A DNA stretch of 10,348 nt. Source: Syntrophales bacterium (GTDB lineage Bacteria > Desulfobacterota > Syntrophia > Syntrophales > UBA2251). The notes beneath the pieces were generated by a model. The model saw only the letters and a program-made list of their open reading frames with translations. It was not told where the DNA came from and ran no database searches. Of this stretch, positions 1 through 6,185 are shown in pieces. Made by a program: the position numbers and the translations under genes. The stretch is from positions 1-10,348 of the forward strand of contig JALNWL010000077.1 of assembly GCA_023230905.1 (NCBI GenBank), read 5' to 3'. Numbering within the stretch: position 1 is the first letter of the stretch; each line of letters starts with the position of its first letter.

Positions 1-119
1 AGATCCAAAACACCGGAATTGGCATCGATGACCTTGGAGATCTCTTCGAGCTCCCGGGCAATCGGGTTGCTCGAAACGGCGGTAAAGAGGTTTGTTTGGC
101 GGTTTAGTTTTCGGCGCAT
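1..119 (-). CDS. Transposase, N-terminal fragment (cut by window edge), ISNCY-like
   Basis: The minus strand opens at an ATG (119-117) preceded by a good ribosome-binding site (GAGGA, about 6 bases upstream) and reads 39 codons without a stop to the window edge. The protein begins MRRKLNRQTNLF and continues with ARELEEISKVIDAN followed by SGVLD. From memory, this matches the start of a transposase group often annotated ISNCY in Deltaproteobacteria, whose members begin with a short basic stretch and then a RELEEMSKILDxNPxxLDLV-type segment. The catalytic domain lies outside the window, so intactness cannot be judged. The element's end should lie to the right of 119, but I could not identify a terminal inverted repeat or target duplication. 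An overlapping plus-strand frame is open here but has no convincing start signal or recognisable content. The family assignment rests on a short N-terminus only. Confidence 0.62.
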   Translation of the reverse strand, partial: MRRKLNRQTNLFTAVSSNPIARELEEISKVIDANSGVLD

Positions 120-726
120 TTGGAGTCCTCGATTCGGTGTGTGCTCAATAATATCAAGTTCTTGTGAAAGGACCATAACAGATTGCGCCGAATTTTCCAA
201 CATAAATGTCGCCATTTTGTGATATTTTTCAGTCAGTTATGGTTTCCGGATGGACACTAGATGGTTACTTTCCCTTGGTTATTATCGATTCTCGGTTATA
301 TGACCCAATGTGACGTTGGTAGGTGAAGTCGCTTCGTAAGCTTCTACTAAAAGTTGACAAGTCAAAGGCAGAGTTTTCTGACGCAATATCCCAAGCCCCA
401 AGAGGCCATACGCGAATTGTGTGCGTTCAAAGAGTGTAATAGCCTAATATCCCGCCGGCTTTCACCCAACTTTAACCTTGACATTCTCTGAACGTATAAG
501 ATATGGACATCGCAAATAAATTAATTCTCGGATCGGCTCAATTTCGATGCCCTTGCTCCATTTTATTCGGGGATTCCCTTTTTTTATCGATAAATTATTT
601 TCTCGACCGGTCTTTCGGAGCAGCCTTCGTTCTGACCGGAAGACGGAGTCTCGAAATACGTTATCGATCTGGAGCGATCCGTACCATGATCGAGAGGGTT
701 GCCCGGTATGCAAAGGAGATTCTGGG
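120..726. other. Gene-free, AT-richer stretch between the transposase start and the PilZ-like gene
   Basis: About 600 bases with no gene that I can support. Short open frames exist on both strands around 460-730, but they have no ribosome-binding site and no recognisable protein pattern. Base composition is visibly lower in GC than the catabolic cluster downstream. The left part should contain the end of the insertion element and the transposase promoter. A TTGACA hexamer at 478-483 and a TATAAG at 495-500 are too close together (11 bases) for a normal sigma-70 promoter. A small inverted repeat TTGAC-AA-GTCAA lies at 354-365. The promoter of the PilZ-like gene is presumably in the right half but cannot be placed with confidence. 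Confidence 0.5.
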
Positions 727-1029
727 ATGATCGAGGCTCGCAGGTATCAACGCTACGCTTTCGATAATGACGCAGATTCTGCTGCGAATATCAAAGTCCT
801 TCTTGAGGGGGAATTGGTACGCCTGCTGAATTTCTCGGTGGCGAATTTGACCGTTCTTTCAAAGATCCCCTTTTCATTGGGAGGCGTACATTTCTCCGTC
901 GATTTGGGCAATCGTGGAAAGATCGACTTGATGGGCAATATTGTGCGGGTGAAGCAGGAAGGATCCATGTGGCGTATTGCGATAGATTTGACGGAAACCT
1001 ACAAGTTGGATACACTTCGCAAAGTATAG
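727..1029 (+). CDS. PilZ-domain-like protein (possible cyclic-di-GMP binding), 100 aa
   Basis: Start ATG 727 is chosen because AAAGGAGA (712-719) sits 7-8 bases upstream. The frame stays open upstream to about 547, but that part has no ribosome-binding site and no domain-like sequence. The product is a single small beta-rich domain of PilZ size. Near the N-terminus R5 and R9 (RRYQR) fit the PilZ RxxxR arginine motif. Residues 35-40 (NFSVAN) fit the second (D/N)xSxxG motif except that the last Gly is Asn. The C-terminal part (GNIVRV, then WRIAIDL, about 70-88) matches the closing beta strands of PilZ domains. PilZ proteins bind cyclic-di-GMP and affect motility, exopolysaccharide or other outputs. 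The missing Gly leaves nucleotide binding uncertain. It is a stand-alone domain with no fused partner, separated by over 300 bases from the regulator gene, so a link to the catabolic cluster is not indicated. Confidence 0.6.
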   Translation: MIEARRYQRYAFDNDADSAANIKVLLEGELVRLLNFSVANLTVLSKIPFSLGGVHFSVDLGNRGKIDLMGNIVRVKQEGSMWRIAIDLTETYKLDTLRKV

Positions 1030-1069
1030 GTTAGTCGAGCCTACCTCCCGATGAGCGTTTGAGTCAGAC

Positions 1070-1087
1070 GCGTCTTTTTGCAGACGC
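1070..1087 (+). terminator. Weak hairpin after the PilZ-like gene
   Basis: GCGTCT (1070-1075) pairs with AGACGC (1082-1087) across a six-base loop, followed by TTTCCCC. An overlapping alternative is the palindrome AGACG/CGTCT (1066-1075) followed directly by TTTT. Either lies about 40 bases beyond the PilZ-like stop codon and could end its transcript, but the stem is only 5-6 bp and the T run is short. Confidence 0.3.
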
Positions 1088-1305
1088 TTTCCCCGGATCC
1101 TGAATCCCGGGCGCGTCCACCCATCGATCTTTCTAGAATCAACAGATCCGGTTTCGTGAGCGGGCTCGACGCGGATGCGATCCGTCGTGTCCGCTTGGGG
1201 CCTGCTGCGGTCACTTTGTGTTCCGGATTAAATCCGAATTAAAATTTGCCACCCCCCTCCGATCGGAGCGATCGGATCTGGATCGGGGAGTGGATGAAAT
1301 TCATA
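1088..1305 (+). promoter_or_regulatory. Upstream region of the TetR operon with a tentative promoter
   Basis: No coding frame is supportable here. The region becomes AT-rich near 1221-1247. TTGTGT (1216-1221) and TAAAAT (1240-1245) are 18 bases apart and could serve as -35 and -10 elements. The -10 match is good (5 of 6) and the -35 match is poor (3 of 6). A short inverted repeat CGGAT-TAA-ATCCG (1224-1236) lies between them and could be a secondary protein site. GATCGG occurs several times in 1261-1287. The promoter that drives the regulator and the cluster is likely in this stretch or inside the adjoining palindrome, but its exact position is uncertain. Confidence 0.28.
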
Positions 1306-1337
1306 CAAATATTGATTGACATGTCAATCAATATTTG
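1306..1337. promoter_or_regulatory. Perfect 32-bp palindrome, probable TetR-family operator
   Basis: The half-site CAAATATTGATTGACA (1306-1321) is followed directly by its exact reverse complement (1322-1337), giving a perfect 32-bp palindrome with no spacer. It ends 14 bases before the ATG of the TetR-family gene, with the Shine-Dalgarno-like AGGGA in between. Long perfect palindromes in this place are typical TetR-family operators, and autoregulation is usual for the family. The core TTGATTGACATGTCAATCAA resembles in style the operators of TetR-family fatty-acid regulators such as Bacillus FadR. Bound repressor would block transcription or elongation into the whole cluster. No second full copy was seen in the window, including ahead of the thiolase-like, BKACE or ligase genes. 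Binding is inferred, not seen. Confidence 0.82.
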
Positions 1338-1351
1338 CTAGGGATCGACCC

Positions 1352-1966
1352 ATGGACAAAATCGATCGCGGGAGAATCATCATTGACGCGGCCTTGAAGG
1401 TTTTCAGCCAGAAGGGGTATGCCGATACCCGGATGGCCGATATCGCCAAAGAGGCGAACATGTCCTACGGACTCATCTACCACTACTTCGAAAACAAGGA
1501 AAAGCTCTTCGACGCCATCGTGGAGGAATGGTGGCGGGGGTTTTACGACGAGCTGGAGCGCTTGAAAAAGAGCCCCGTGCAGGCAACCGACAAACTCGTT
1601 GCCATCATCAGGTTCATCCTGGACGTCTATAACCAAAAGCCCAACCAGATTTCCATCTTCGTGACGGAGGTGTCGCGGGGATTCGTCTATCATGTGAATT
1701 CCAAAGGGAAGGACAAATTCAACACCCTGTTTGCCCTCTGCCAGGACATCGTCCGGGAAGGCCAACGGCAGGGCCTCCTGCGCAACGACATCCAGGCCAA
1801 TTACCTCACGTATGTTTTCCTCGGGGCCATCGACACGTTTCTTTCCGTCATGGTCCTCGGTAACGAAACCCTGACCAAGAAGAGAGAAGAGCGGATCATC
1901 GAGGGCATCATCAGCGTTTTTCTCTACGGAGCCGTCGCCGCCTCCGCTGTTGACAAGAAGGCATGA
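1352..1966 (+). CDS. TetR/AcrR-family transcriptional regulator
   Basis: Start ATG 1352 (204 aa) is chosen because AGGGA lies 7-8 bases upstream and the family N-terminus fits. A TTG at 1316 in the same frame would add 12 residues but falls inside the operator palindrome. Residues 7-53 form the TetR DNA-binding domain: helix 1 around IIIDAALKVFSQKGYADT, then the helix-turn-helix MADIAKEANMSYGLIYHYFENKE (about 28-50) with the family signature YHYFxNKExLF. The remainder is a helical ligand-binding domain of normal length with a mid-domain TEVSRGF segment (105-111) and no obvious transmembrane part. It probably represses its own operon by binding the palindrome just upstream and is released by an acyl-CoA or related ligand. 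The ligand is inferred from the neighbours. The gene overlaps the next one by 4 bp (ATGA), indicating co-transcription and translational coupling. Confidence 0.93.
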   Translation: MDKIDRGRIIIDAALKVFSQKGYADTRMADIAKEANMSYGLIYHYFENKEKLFDAIVEEWWRGFYDELERLKKSPVQATDKLVAIIRFILDVYNQKPNQISIFVTEVSRGFVYHVNSKGKDKFNTLFALCQDIVREGQRQGLLRNDIQANYLTYVFLGAIDTFLSVMVLGNETLTKKREERIIEGIISVFLYGAVAASAVDKKA

Positions 1967-2568
1967 TCTTAAAAGGACAATTACATACGCACACGACCTA
2001 TTCCGACGGCGCAATGACGCCTCAGCAGGTGGCAGATGCCTACAAAAGCCTGGGGTTTGATTTCCTGGCGTTTACGGATCACGATCATCTTCTTAAGTCC
2101 TCCTATCCGGAAGCCGTCAAGCGGGTCAGGTCGGACCTCCTCATCTTCTGCGGCGTTGAACTGACGGTCCACAGTTCCCTGGGCTATGTGCACGTCAGCC
2201 GGGTTGTGGGGGACAAGGATGTGCTGCACATTTTCAACCACCCGGCCGATTACGATCTGACCCTCAAGAAGACGATCGGTTGCATCGAAGAGGTCGCGGC
2301 GCAGCATCCCCTGGATGCCGTCGAGGTGACGAACCACGGTTTCTATACGCCGGAGTTCGACATCGAGGAGATTCCTTATCCCAAGGTGGCCGCGGACGAT
2401 TCCCACAACCGTCTCGGTTGCGGCCGGGGCTGGGTGGAGTTGGAGTGCGAGCGGTCCCGGGACGCCATTATTGCGGCCATCCGGGGGGGGCGTTTCCGGA
2501 ATGGGTTTGCGGGAAAGTCTGCCTCCAGGAAACGTGCGGCGCCCGCAATGCAGATAAGACTGGCTTAG
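1963..2568 (+). CDS. PHP-domain metal-dependent phosphoesterase-like protein
   Basis: The ATG at 1963 overlaps the regulator's stop codon (ATGA). The 201-residue product is a single PHP domain. Metal-ligand motifs are in order: HTHTTYSDG (residues 8-16), TDHDH (38-42), GVEL with E66, NHPAD with H93, NHG with H125, and DDSHN (145-149). All the histidine and acidic ligands expected for a tri-metal centre appear present, so the protein is probably active. PHP proteins hydrolyse phosphoesters (the family includes histidinol phosphatase and nucleotide phosphodiesterases). The substrate here cannot be read. The last 17 or so residues after FAGKS are basic and look like an unstructured tail. The gene sits between regulator and first thiolase-like gene with a 45-base gap that carries a strong ribosome-binding site, so it is likely part of the same transcript. 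A role in the acyl-CoA pathway is unknown. Confidence 0.85.
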   Translation: MILKGQLHTHTTYSDGAMTPQQVADAYKSLGFDFLAFTDHDHLLKSSYPEAVKRVRSDLLIFCGVELTVHSSLGYVHVSRVVGDKDVLHIFNHPADYDLTLKKTIGCIEEVAAQHPLDAVEVTNHGFYTPEFDIEEIPYPKVAADDSHNRLGCGRGWVELECERSRDAIIAAIRGGRFRNGFAGKSASRKRAAPAMQIRLA

Positions 2569-2613
2569 GTTCGAGTCTTCAATTTTATTAACGTTAGGGG
2601 AAGGAGATCATTT

Positions 2614-3762
2614 ATGGCAGCGAAAAGGGTGGCGATTTGTGCTGTTGCTCAGCACAAGAACGATTCCGATCTCTGGTACAAGCGGTTTCAGGGCATGCTC
2701 CTCGATGTTCTGGAAGACCTGCAGGCCCAGACGGGATTCGATTTCGATTCGGAAACGGGGGTCCGGTCCATCGTCAGTTGTTCCGACGATTTCTTTGACG
2801 CCCGGACGATTTCCAACAACGGCGTGACCGACGTCCTGGGCGCGCAGTACCGTGGCGAAGAGAAGATGGCGCAGGAGGGGCTCAACGCCATCGGGTATGC
2901 CATGGCGCAGATCCTCGCCGGCCACGAAGACCTCGTTCTGGTCATGGGACACTGCAAGGAGTCGCAGCCCGAAAGTAGGGAACTGATCTCGAACCTAGGC
3001 TTCGACCCGTTTTACGGACGGGCCCTGGGTCTGGACTGCCTGAATGCAGCCGCGCTTCAGGCGCGCGCCTACATGGCCAAGTCCGGCCTGACGGAAGACC
3101 ATCTGGCCGAGATCGTCGTCCGGGCGCGGCAGTGTGCCGCTCGGAATCCTTATGCGAACTGCCGGGAAATCATCGAAGCCGGCAAGGTGAAGGGCTCTCC
3201 GATGCTTTGCGACCCGATCCGCCAGCTTCACGCCTATCCCGTTTCCGACGGCGCCGTCGGGATGCTCTTGGCGTCGGAAGAGCGGGCGAAGGAATTCACC
3301 GACAAACCCGTCTGGCTCACGGGCTTCGCCAACTGCATGGACAGCTTCTTCTTCGGCGATCGCGATCTGACCAGCAACTTCGCCCTGAAGGGTGCGGCCG
3401 AACGCGCCTACAAGAAGGCCGGGATCAAGGATCCGAAGAAAACCGTCAACCTCGTGGAAGTCATGGACGCCTACGCCTATCAGCAGCCGATGTGGATGGA
3501 AGGCCTGGGGTTCTGCAAGGACGGGCAGGGCGCCCAGTTCATCGATGACGCCGGTCTCGGCAAATACAAGGTCAACCTCTCCGGCGGAATGCTGGCCGGC
3601 GATCCCGTCATCATCTCCGGACTTTATCGGGCCGCCAATGCCGCCCTGCAGCTTCGGGGCGAGGCTGGCGACATGCAGGTTCCCGATGTGAAGTGTGCCG
3701 TTGCCCAGTCCACGAACGGACCGGCGGGGCAATTTCATTCGGTTTTAATTCTTGAGGCATAG
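2614..3762 (+). CDS. Thiolase-like protein 1 (SCP-x/Ltp2 type, lacking catalytic Cys and His)
   Basis: Start ATG 2614 follows AAGGAG (2601-2606) by 7 bases. The 382-residue protein has the thiolase fold of the SCP-x/lipid-transfer branch: N-terminal strand RVAICAVAQ, first-domain segment GLNAIGYAMAQILAG (89-103), and C-terminal NLSGGMLAGDP (321-331) plus ALQLRGEAG (344-352). The nucleophile position of CxSGLxA reads AQEGLNA, so Cys is replaced by Ala86. The family EVHD position reads EVMD (Met284). The GHP His is Asp330. The C-terminal catalytic Cys region reads QSTNGPAG, also without Cys. It is therefore unlikely to be a normal thiolase forming an acyl-Cys intermediate. Cys-less relatives such as Ltp2 act as retro-aldolases on CoA esters with a DUF35 partner. 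Two DUF35 proteins are encoded just downstream. It could be an aldolase subunit, a non-catalytic partner of the next protein, or have another function. The fold is secure, the reaction is not. Confidence 0.85.
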   Translation: MAAKRVAICAVAQHKNDSDLWYKRFQGMLLDVLEDLQAQTGFDFDSETGVRSIVSCSDDFFDARTISNNGVTDVLGAQYRGEEKMAQEGLNAIGYAMAQILAGHEDLVLVMGHCKESQPESRELISNLGFDPFYGRALGLDCLNAAALQARAYMAKSGLTEDHLAEIVVRARQCAARNPYANCREIIEAGKVKGSPMLCDPIRQLHAYPVSDGAVGMLLASEERAKEFTDKPVWLTGFANCMDSFFFGDRDLTSNFALKGAAERAYKKAGIKDPKKTVNLVEVMDAYAYQQPMWMEGLGFCKDGQGAQFIDDAGLGKYKVNLSGGMLAGDPVIISGLYRAANAALQLRGEAGDMQVPDVKCAVAQSTNGPAGQFHSVLILEA

Positions 3763-3773
3763 GGGGACAGACC

Positions 3774-4991
3774 ATGAAGAAACAGAGCGCAAAACCAGCA
3801 AAAGCCCACAAGAAGAACAGGAACGTCGGAATTGTCGGCATCGGGATGACGAGCCTGTCCAGTCATAAGGAAGACCAGAATCAGCCGGAGATGATCCATG
3901 AGGCGGTGCGCGCCGCCCTGGCCGACGCGAAGATGACGCTGGACGATATCGATTGTATCGTGCACGGCAACATGGAACTCTTCGAGATGCAGTATCAGCC
4001 CGACATGTGGCACGTGCTGGGCAGCGGCGCCTACGGCAAGGACGAGTACCGGATCACCACCGGCGGAACCGTCGGAGCAACCCTGGTCTGCGCCGCCGAT
4101 AACCTCGTCGCCTCGGGCCTGTACGACACGGTCCTGGCCATCGGTTTCGAGAAGCTCCAGGAGGGAAATACCACGGGAGGCATCACGAACATGGCCGATC
4201 CCCTGTGGTTCAGGAACATCCAGACCGGGGCGCTCACGGGAACGACCGCCGCGATGATGATCGATGAGTTCGGCGCGGAGCGGGCCAAGAAAGCCGCCAT
4301 GAAGTACCGCATCCTGATGGACAAGCACGCGATGCTCAACGAGCGCGCCCACCGACGTTTCGGTCTCGAATACGACCAGGCGGAGGACTTGATGAAGACA
4401 TCCCCGCAGCTCGTCGGCGAATTGCGCCTGATCCACATGTGCTCCCAGTCGGACGGGGCCTGCGCGATGATTTTCACGCACGAGAAGAAGGCCAAGAAGG
4501 TTTCCAAGACGCCCGTCTGGATCCGCGACCACATCACGGTCCACCGGGAGGAGAACATGTCCAACCTCTACGCCTTCGAGAAGCCGGAGATGACGCATCA
4601 TTACGCGGCCCGCAAGCTCTTCGAGCGCAACGGGATCAAGGACCCGGTGAAATACTTCGACGTTTTCGAGATGTACGATCCCTCCGCCTGGTGGGGTCTC
4701 GACTGGTCGCGTGAATTCCTGCAGCTCAAGGGGGACGAGCACCTTCGCATGCTGGAGGACGGGGAGTTCGATCTGGACGGGAAACTTCCGCTCAATCCCT
4801 CTGGCGGCGTGATCGCGAGCAACCCCATCGGGGCGACAGCCATGCTGCGGCCGGCCTTTGCGGCGCTGCAGATCCGCGGCGATGCCGGCGGGTGCCAGAT
4901 CAAGAAGCCGGTGAGACACGCCCTGGCGTCCGGCTTCGGCGGCACCCTGTGGACCGTTTTAATGATGCTCGAAAAAGACCTGGACTGGTAG
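3774..4991 (+). CDS. Thiolase-like protein 2 (SCP-x/Ltp2 type, lacking catalytic Cys and His)
   Basis: ATG 3774 is 11 bases after the preceding stop, with AGGGGGA upstream as ribosome-binding site. The product is 405 aa. The first 17 residues are a Lys-rich extension (KKQSAKPAKAHKKNRN) before the family's opening strand VGIVGIGMTS. Thiolase-fold landmarks follow: GGTVGATLVCAADNLVASG (97-115), LAIGFEK (121-127), SDGACAMIF (227-235), NPSGGVIASNPIGAT (341-355) and ALQIRGDAG (364-372). Aligned to thiolases, the nucleophile position is Gly98, the His of EVHD is Tyr301 (FEMYDPSAW), the GHP His is Asn350, and no Cys is present in the C-terminal loop (SGFGGT). A Tyr in place of the EVHD His is also a feature I recall for Ltp2-type aldolases, where active-site tyrosines act instead of Cys/His. 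This makes it the better candidate for the catalytic subunit of a retro-aldolase-like complex. The next gene starts 10 bases downstream. Confidence 0.85.
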   Translation: MKKQSAKPAKAHKKNRNVGIVGIGMTSLSSHKEDQNQPEMIHEAVRAALADAKMTLDDIDCIVHGNMELFEMQYQPDMWHVLGSGAYGKDEYRITTGGTVGATLVCAADNLVASGLYDTVLAIGFEKLQEGNTTGGITNMADPLWFRNIQTGALTGTTAAMMIDEFGAERAKKAAMKYRILMDKHAMLNERAHRRFGLEYDQAEDLMKTSPQLVGELRLIHMCSQSDGACAMIFTHEKKAKKVSKTPVWIRDHITVHREENMSNLYAFEKPEMTHHYAARKLFERNGIKDPVKYFDVFEMYDPSAWWGLDWSREFLQLKGDEHLRMLEDGEFDLDGKLPLNPSGGVIASNPIGATAMLRPAFAALQIRGDAGGCQIKKPVRHALASGFGGTLWTVLMMLEKDLDW

Positions 4992-5001
4992 GAGGTTGAT
5001 C

Positions 5002-6171
5002 ATGGCTGAATTTTATGGAACGACCGTAGCGGATATCTTCAATACGATGCCGAAGCGCTTCAAGCCGGAAGAGGCGAAGGACGAAGACATCGCCATCGGA
5101 TATGAGTGCAAGGGTGAGGGAAAGTGGAAGGTCACCATCAAGCACGGGACCATCAAGGTGGAAGAGGTTAAGGGGGACCTGAAGGGCTGCGCGACGACGA
5201 TTCATGCCGCCGACGCGGAGACCTTCATCGGCACGACGCTGGGCAAGATCCAGGCCATGGATGCCCTGACCACCGGAAAACTCCGGGTCGTCGGGGACGT
5301 CAAGCTGCTCATGACGCTTCTGCCCAAGATCTTTGTTCAGTACACGGCGCCCGAAAAGAAGTCCTCCGTCGTCGCGAAAGACATCATCTCGACGATCACG
5401 GAGCGTTTCCGCCCCGACAAGGCGGCGGGCGTCGACATGAAGGTCGGCTATGACCTGGCCGGCGAGGGCGGCGGCAAGTGGACGATCGTGATCAAGGACG
5501 GCAAATGCGCCGTGAAGGAGGGGCTCGCCAAGGACCTGACGGTCAAGATGACGATGCCGGCGGAGATCTATGTCGGCATGATGCTGGGGACGATCTCCGG
5601 CGAGTCGGCCTTCACCTCGGGGCAGGTCAAGCTCGACGGCGACATGATGGCCGCCGGGGCGACGTCGCGCTTCTTCAACAAGTTCGTCGATCCGAACGCC
5701 AAAGCAAGCGAGGCTGAAGAGCTGATCACCATCAAGGTCACCAATTCCATCAATTGTCGCTTTGCGACCGGCACGGCCTACGGCATGTGGTTCAAGGGAC
5801 TGAAGGAGAAGAAATTTCTCGCCAATGTCTGCCCCAAGTGCGGCCGGACCCAGATCACGCCGCGTGAAATCTGCGCCTTCTGCCGCGTGCGCTGCAACGA
5901 GTTCGTCGAACTCGGACCGAGGGGCACGATTACGGCCGCTGACGTCGTCTACTTCGCCAGCCCCGATCCCCTGACGGGCGCGGTCCGGGAAACCCCCTAT
6001 GCGATGTGCTGGATTCTGCTCGATAACGCGAGCCCCCAGGAGGCGTTCTGCTTCGACATCAAGCGGGAAGACCTGCCCAAGATGAAGGTTGGGGCCCGGG
6101 TGCGACCGGTCTGGGCGAAGGAGACGAAGGGCACCTTCACGGATCTGCTCTACTTCGAACTGGATAAATAG
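5002..6171 (+). CDS. SCP2-SCP2-DUF35 fusion protein (acyl-CoA/sterol-carrier domains plus zinc ribbon and OB-fold)
   Basis: Start ATG 5002 is chosen because AGGAGG (4990-4995) precedes it by 6 bases and overlaps the previous stop. An in-frame TTG at 4996 would abut this site. The 389-residue product has three parts. Residues about 8-112 and 126-228 are two related SCP2 (sterol carrier) domains with matching landmarks: FKPEEA and FRPDKA, IGYECKGEGKW and VGYDLAGEGGGKW, TTGKLRVVGD and TSGQVKLDGD. Residues about 260-389 are a DUF35 module: a rubredoxin-like zinc ribbon with C277, C280, C291 and C294 (CPKC and CAFC), then an OB-fold ending in LLYFELDK. SCP2 domains bind lipids or acyl-CoA. DUF35 proteins bind thiolase-fold partners and can help accept CoA substrates. 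It probably joins the two thiolase-like proteins in a complex, with the SCP2 domains holding a hydrophobic acyl chain. Translational spacing (14 bases) links it to the following DUF35 gene. Confidence 0.88.
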   Translation: MAEFYGTTVADIFNTMPKRFKPEEAKDEDIAIGYECKGEGKWKVTIKHGTIKVEEVKGDLKGCATTIHAADAETFIGTTLGKIQAMDALTTGKLRVVGDVKLLMTLLPKIFVQYTAPEKKSSVVAKDIISTITERFRPDKAAGVDMKVGYDLAGEGGGKWTIVIKDGKCAVKEGLAKDLTVKMTMPAEIYVGMMLGTISGESAFTSGQVKLDGDMMAAGATSRFFNKFVDPNAKASEAEELITIKVTNSINCRFATGTAYGMWFKGLKEKKFLANVCPKCGRTQITPREICAFCRVRCNEFVELGPRGTITAADVVYFASPDPLTGAVRETPYAMCWILLDNASPQEAFCFDIKREDLPKMKVGARVRPVWAKETKGTFTDLLYFELDK

Positions 6172-6185
6172 AGAGGAGAAACGTC

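Noticed and set aside
19..222. Plus-strand frame of 67 codons at the left edge
   Set aside because: It overlaps the transposase start on the other strand, which has a good ribosome-binding site and a recognisable sequence; this frame has neither.
478..503. TTGACA and TATAAG as a sigma-70 promoter
   Set aside because: The spacing is 11 bases. At 17 bases the sequence is ATATGG, a poor -10 element.
1316..1351. Extended TTG start for the TetR regulator
   Set aside because: It would start inside the operator palindrome with no ribosome-binding site; ATG 1352 has one and gives the normal family N-terminus.
1328..2014. A 228-codon minus-strand frame across the TetR gene
   Set aside because: It overlaps the TetR gene and the operator palindrome and has low-complexity, non-protein-like content.
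2280..2591. Alternative plus-strand frame overlapping the end of the PHP gene, considered as evidence for a frameshift
   Set aside because: The PHP frame is continuous through all its metal motifs to a sensible stop, and the other frame has no PHP-like or other recognisable sequence.
3735..4919. A 394-codon minus-strand frame opposite thiolase-like gene 2
   Set aside because: It mirrors a clear coding gene, has no ribosome-binding site and no recognisable protein features.
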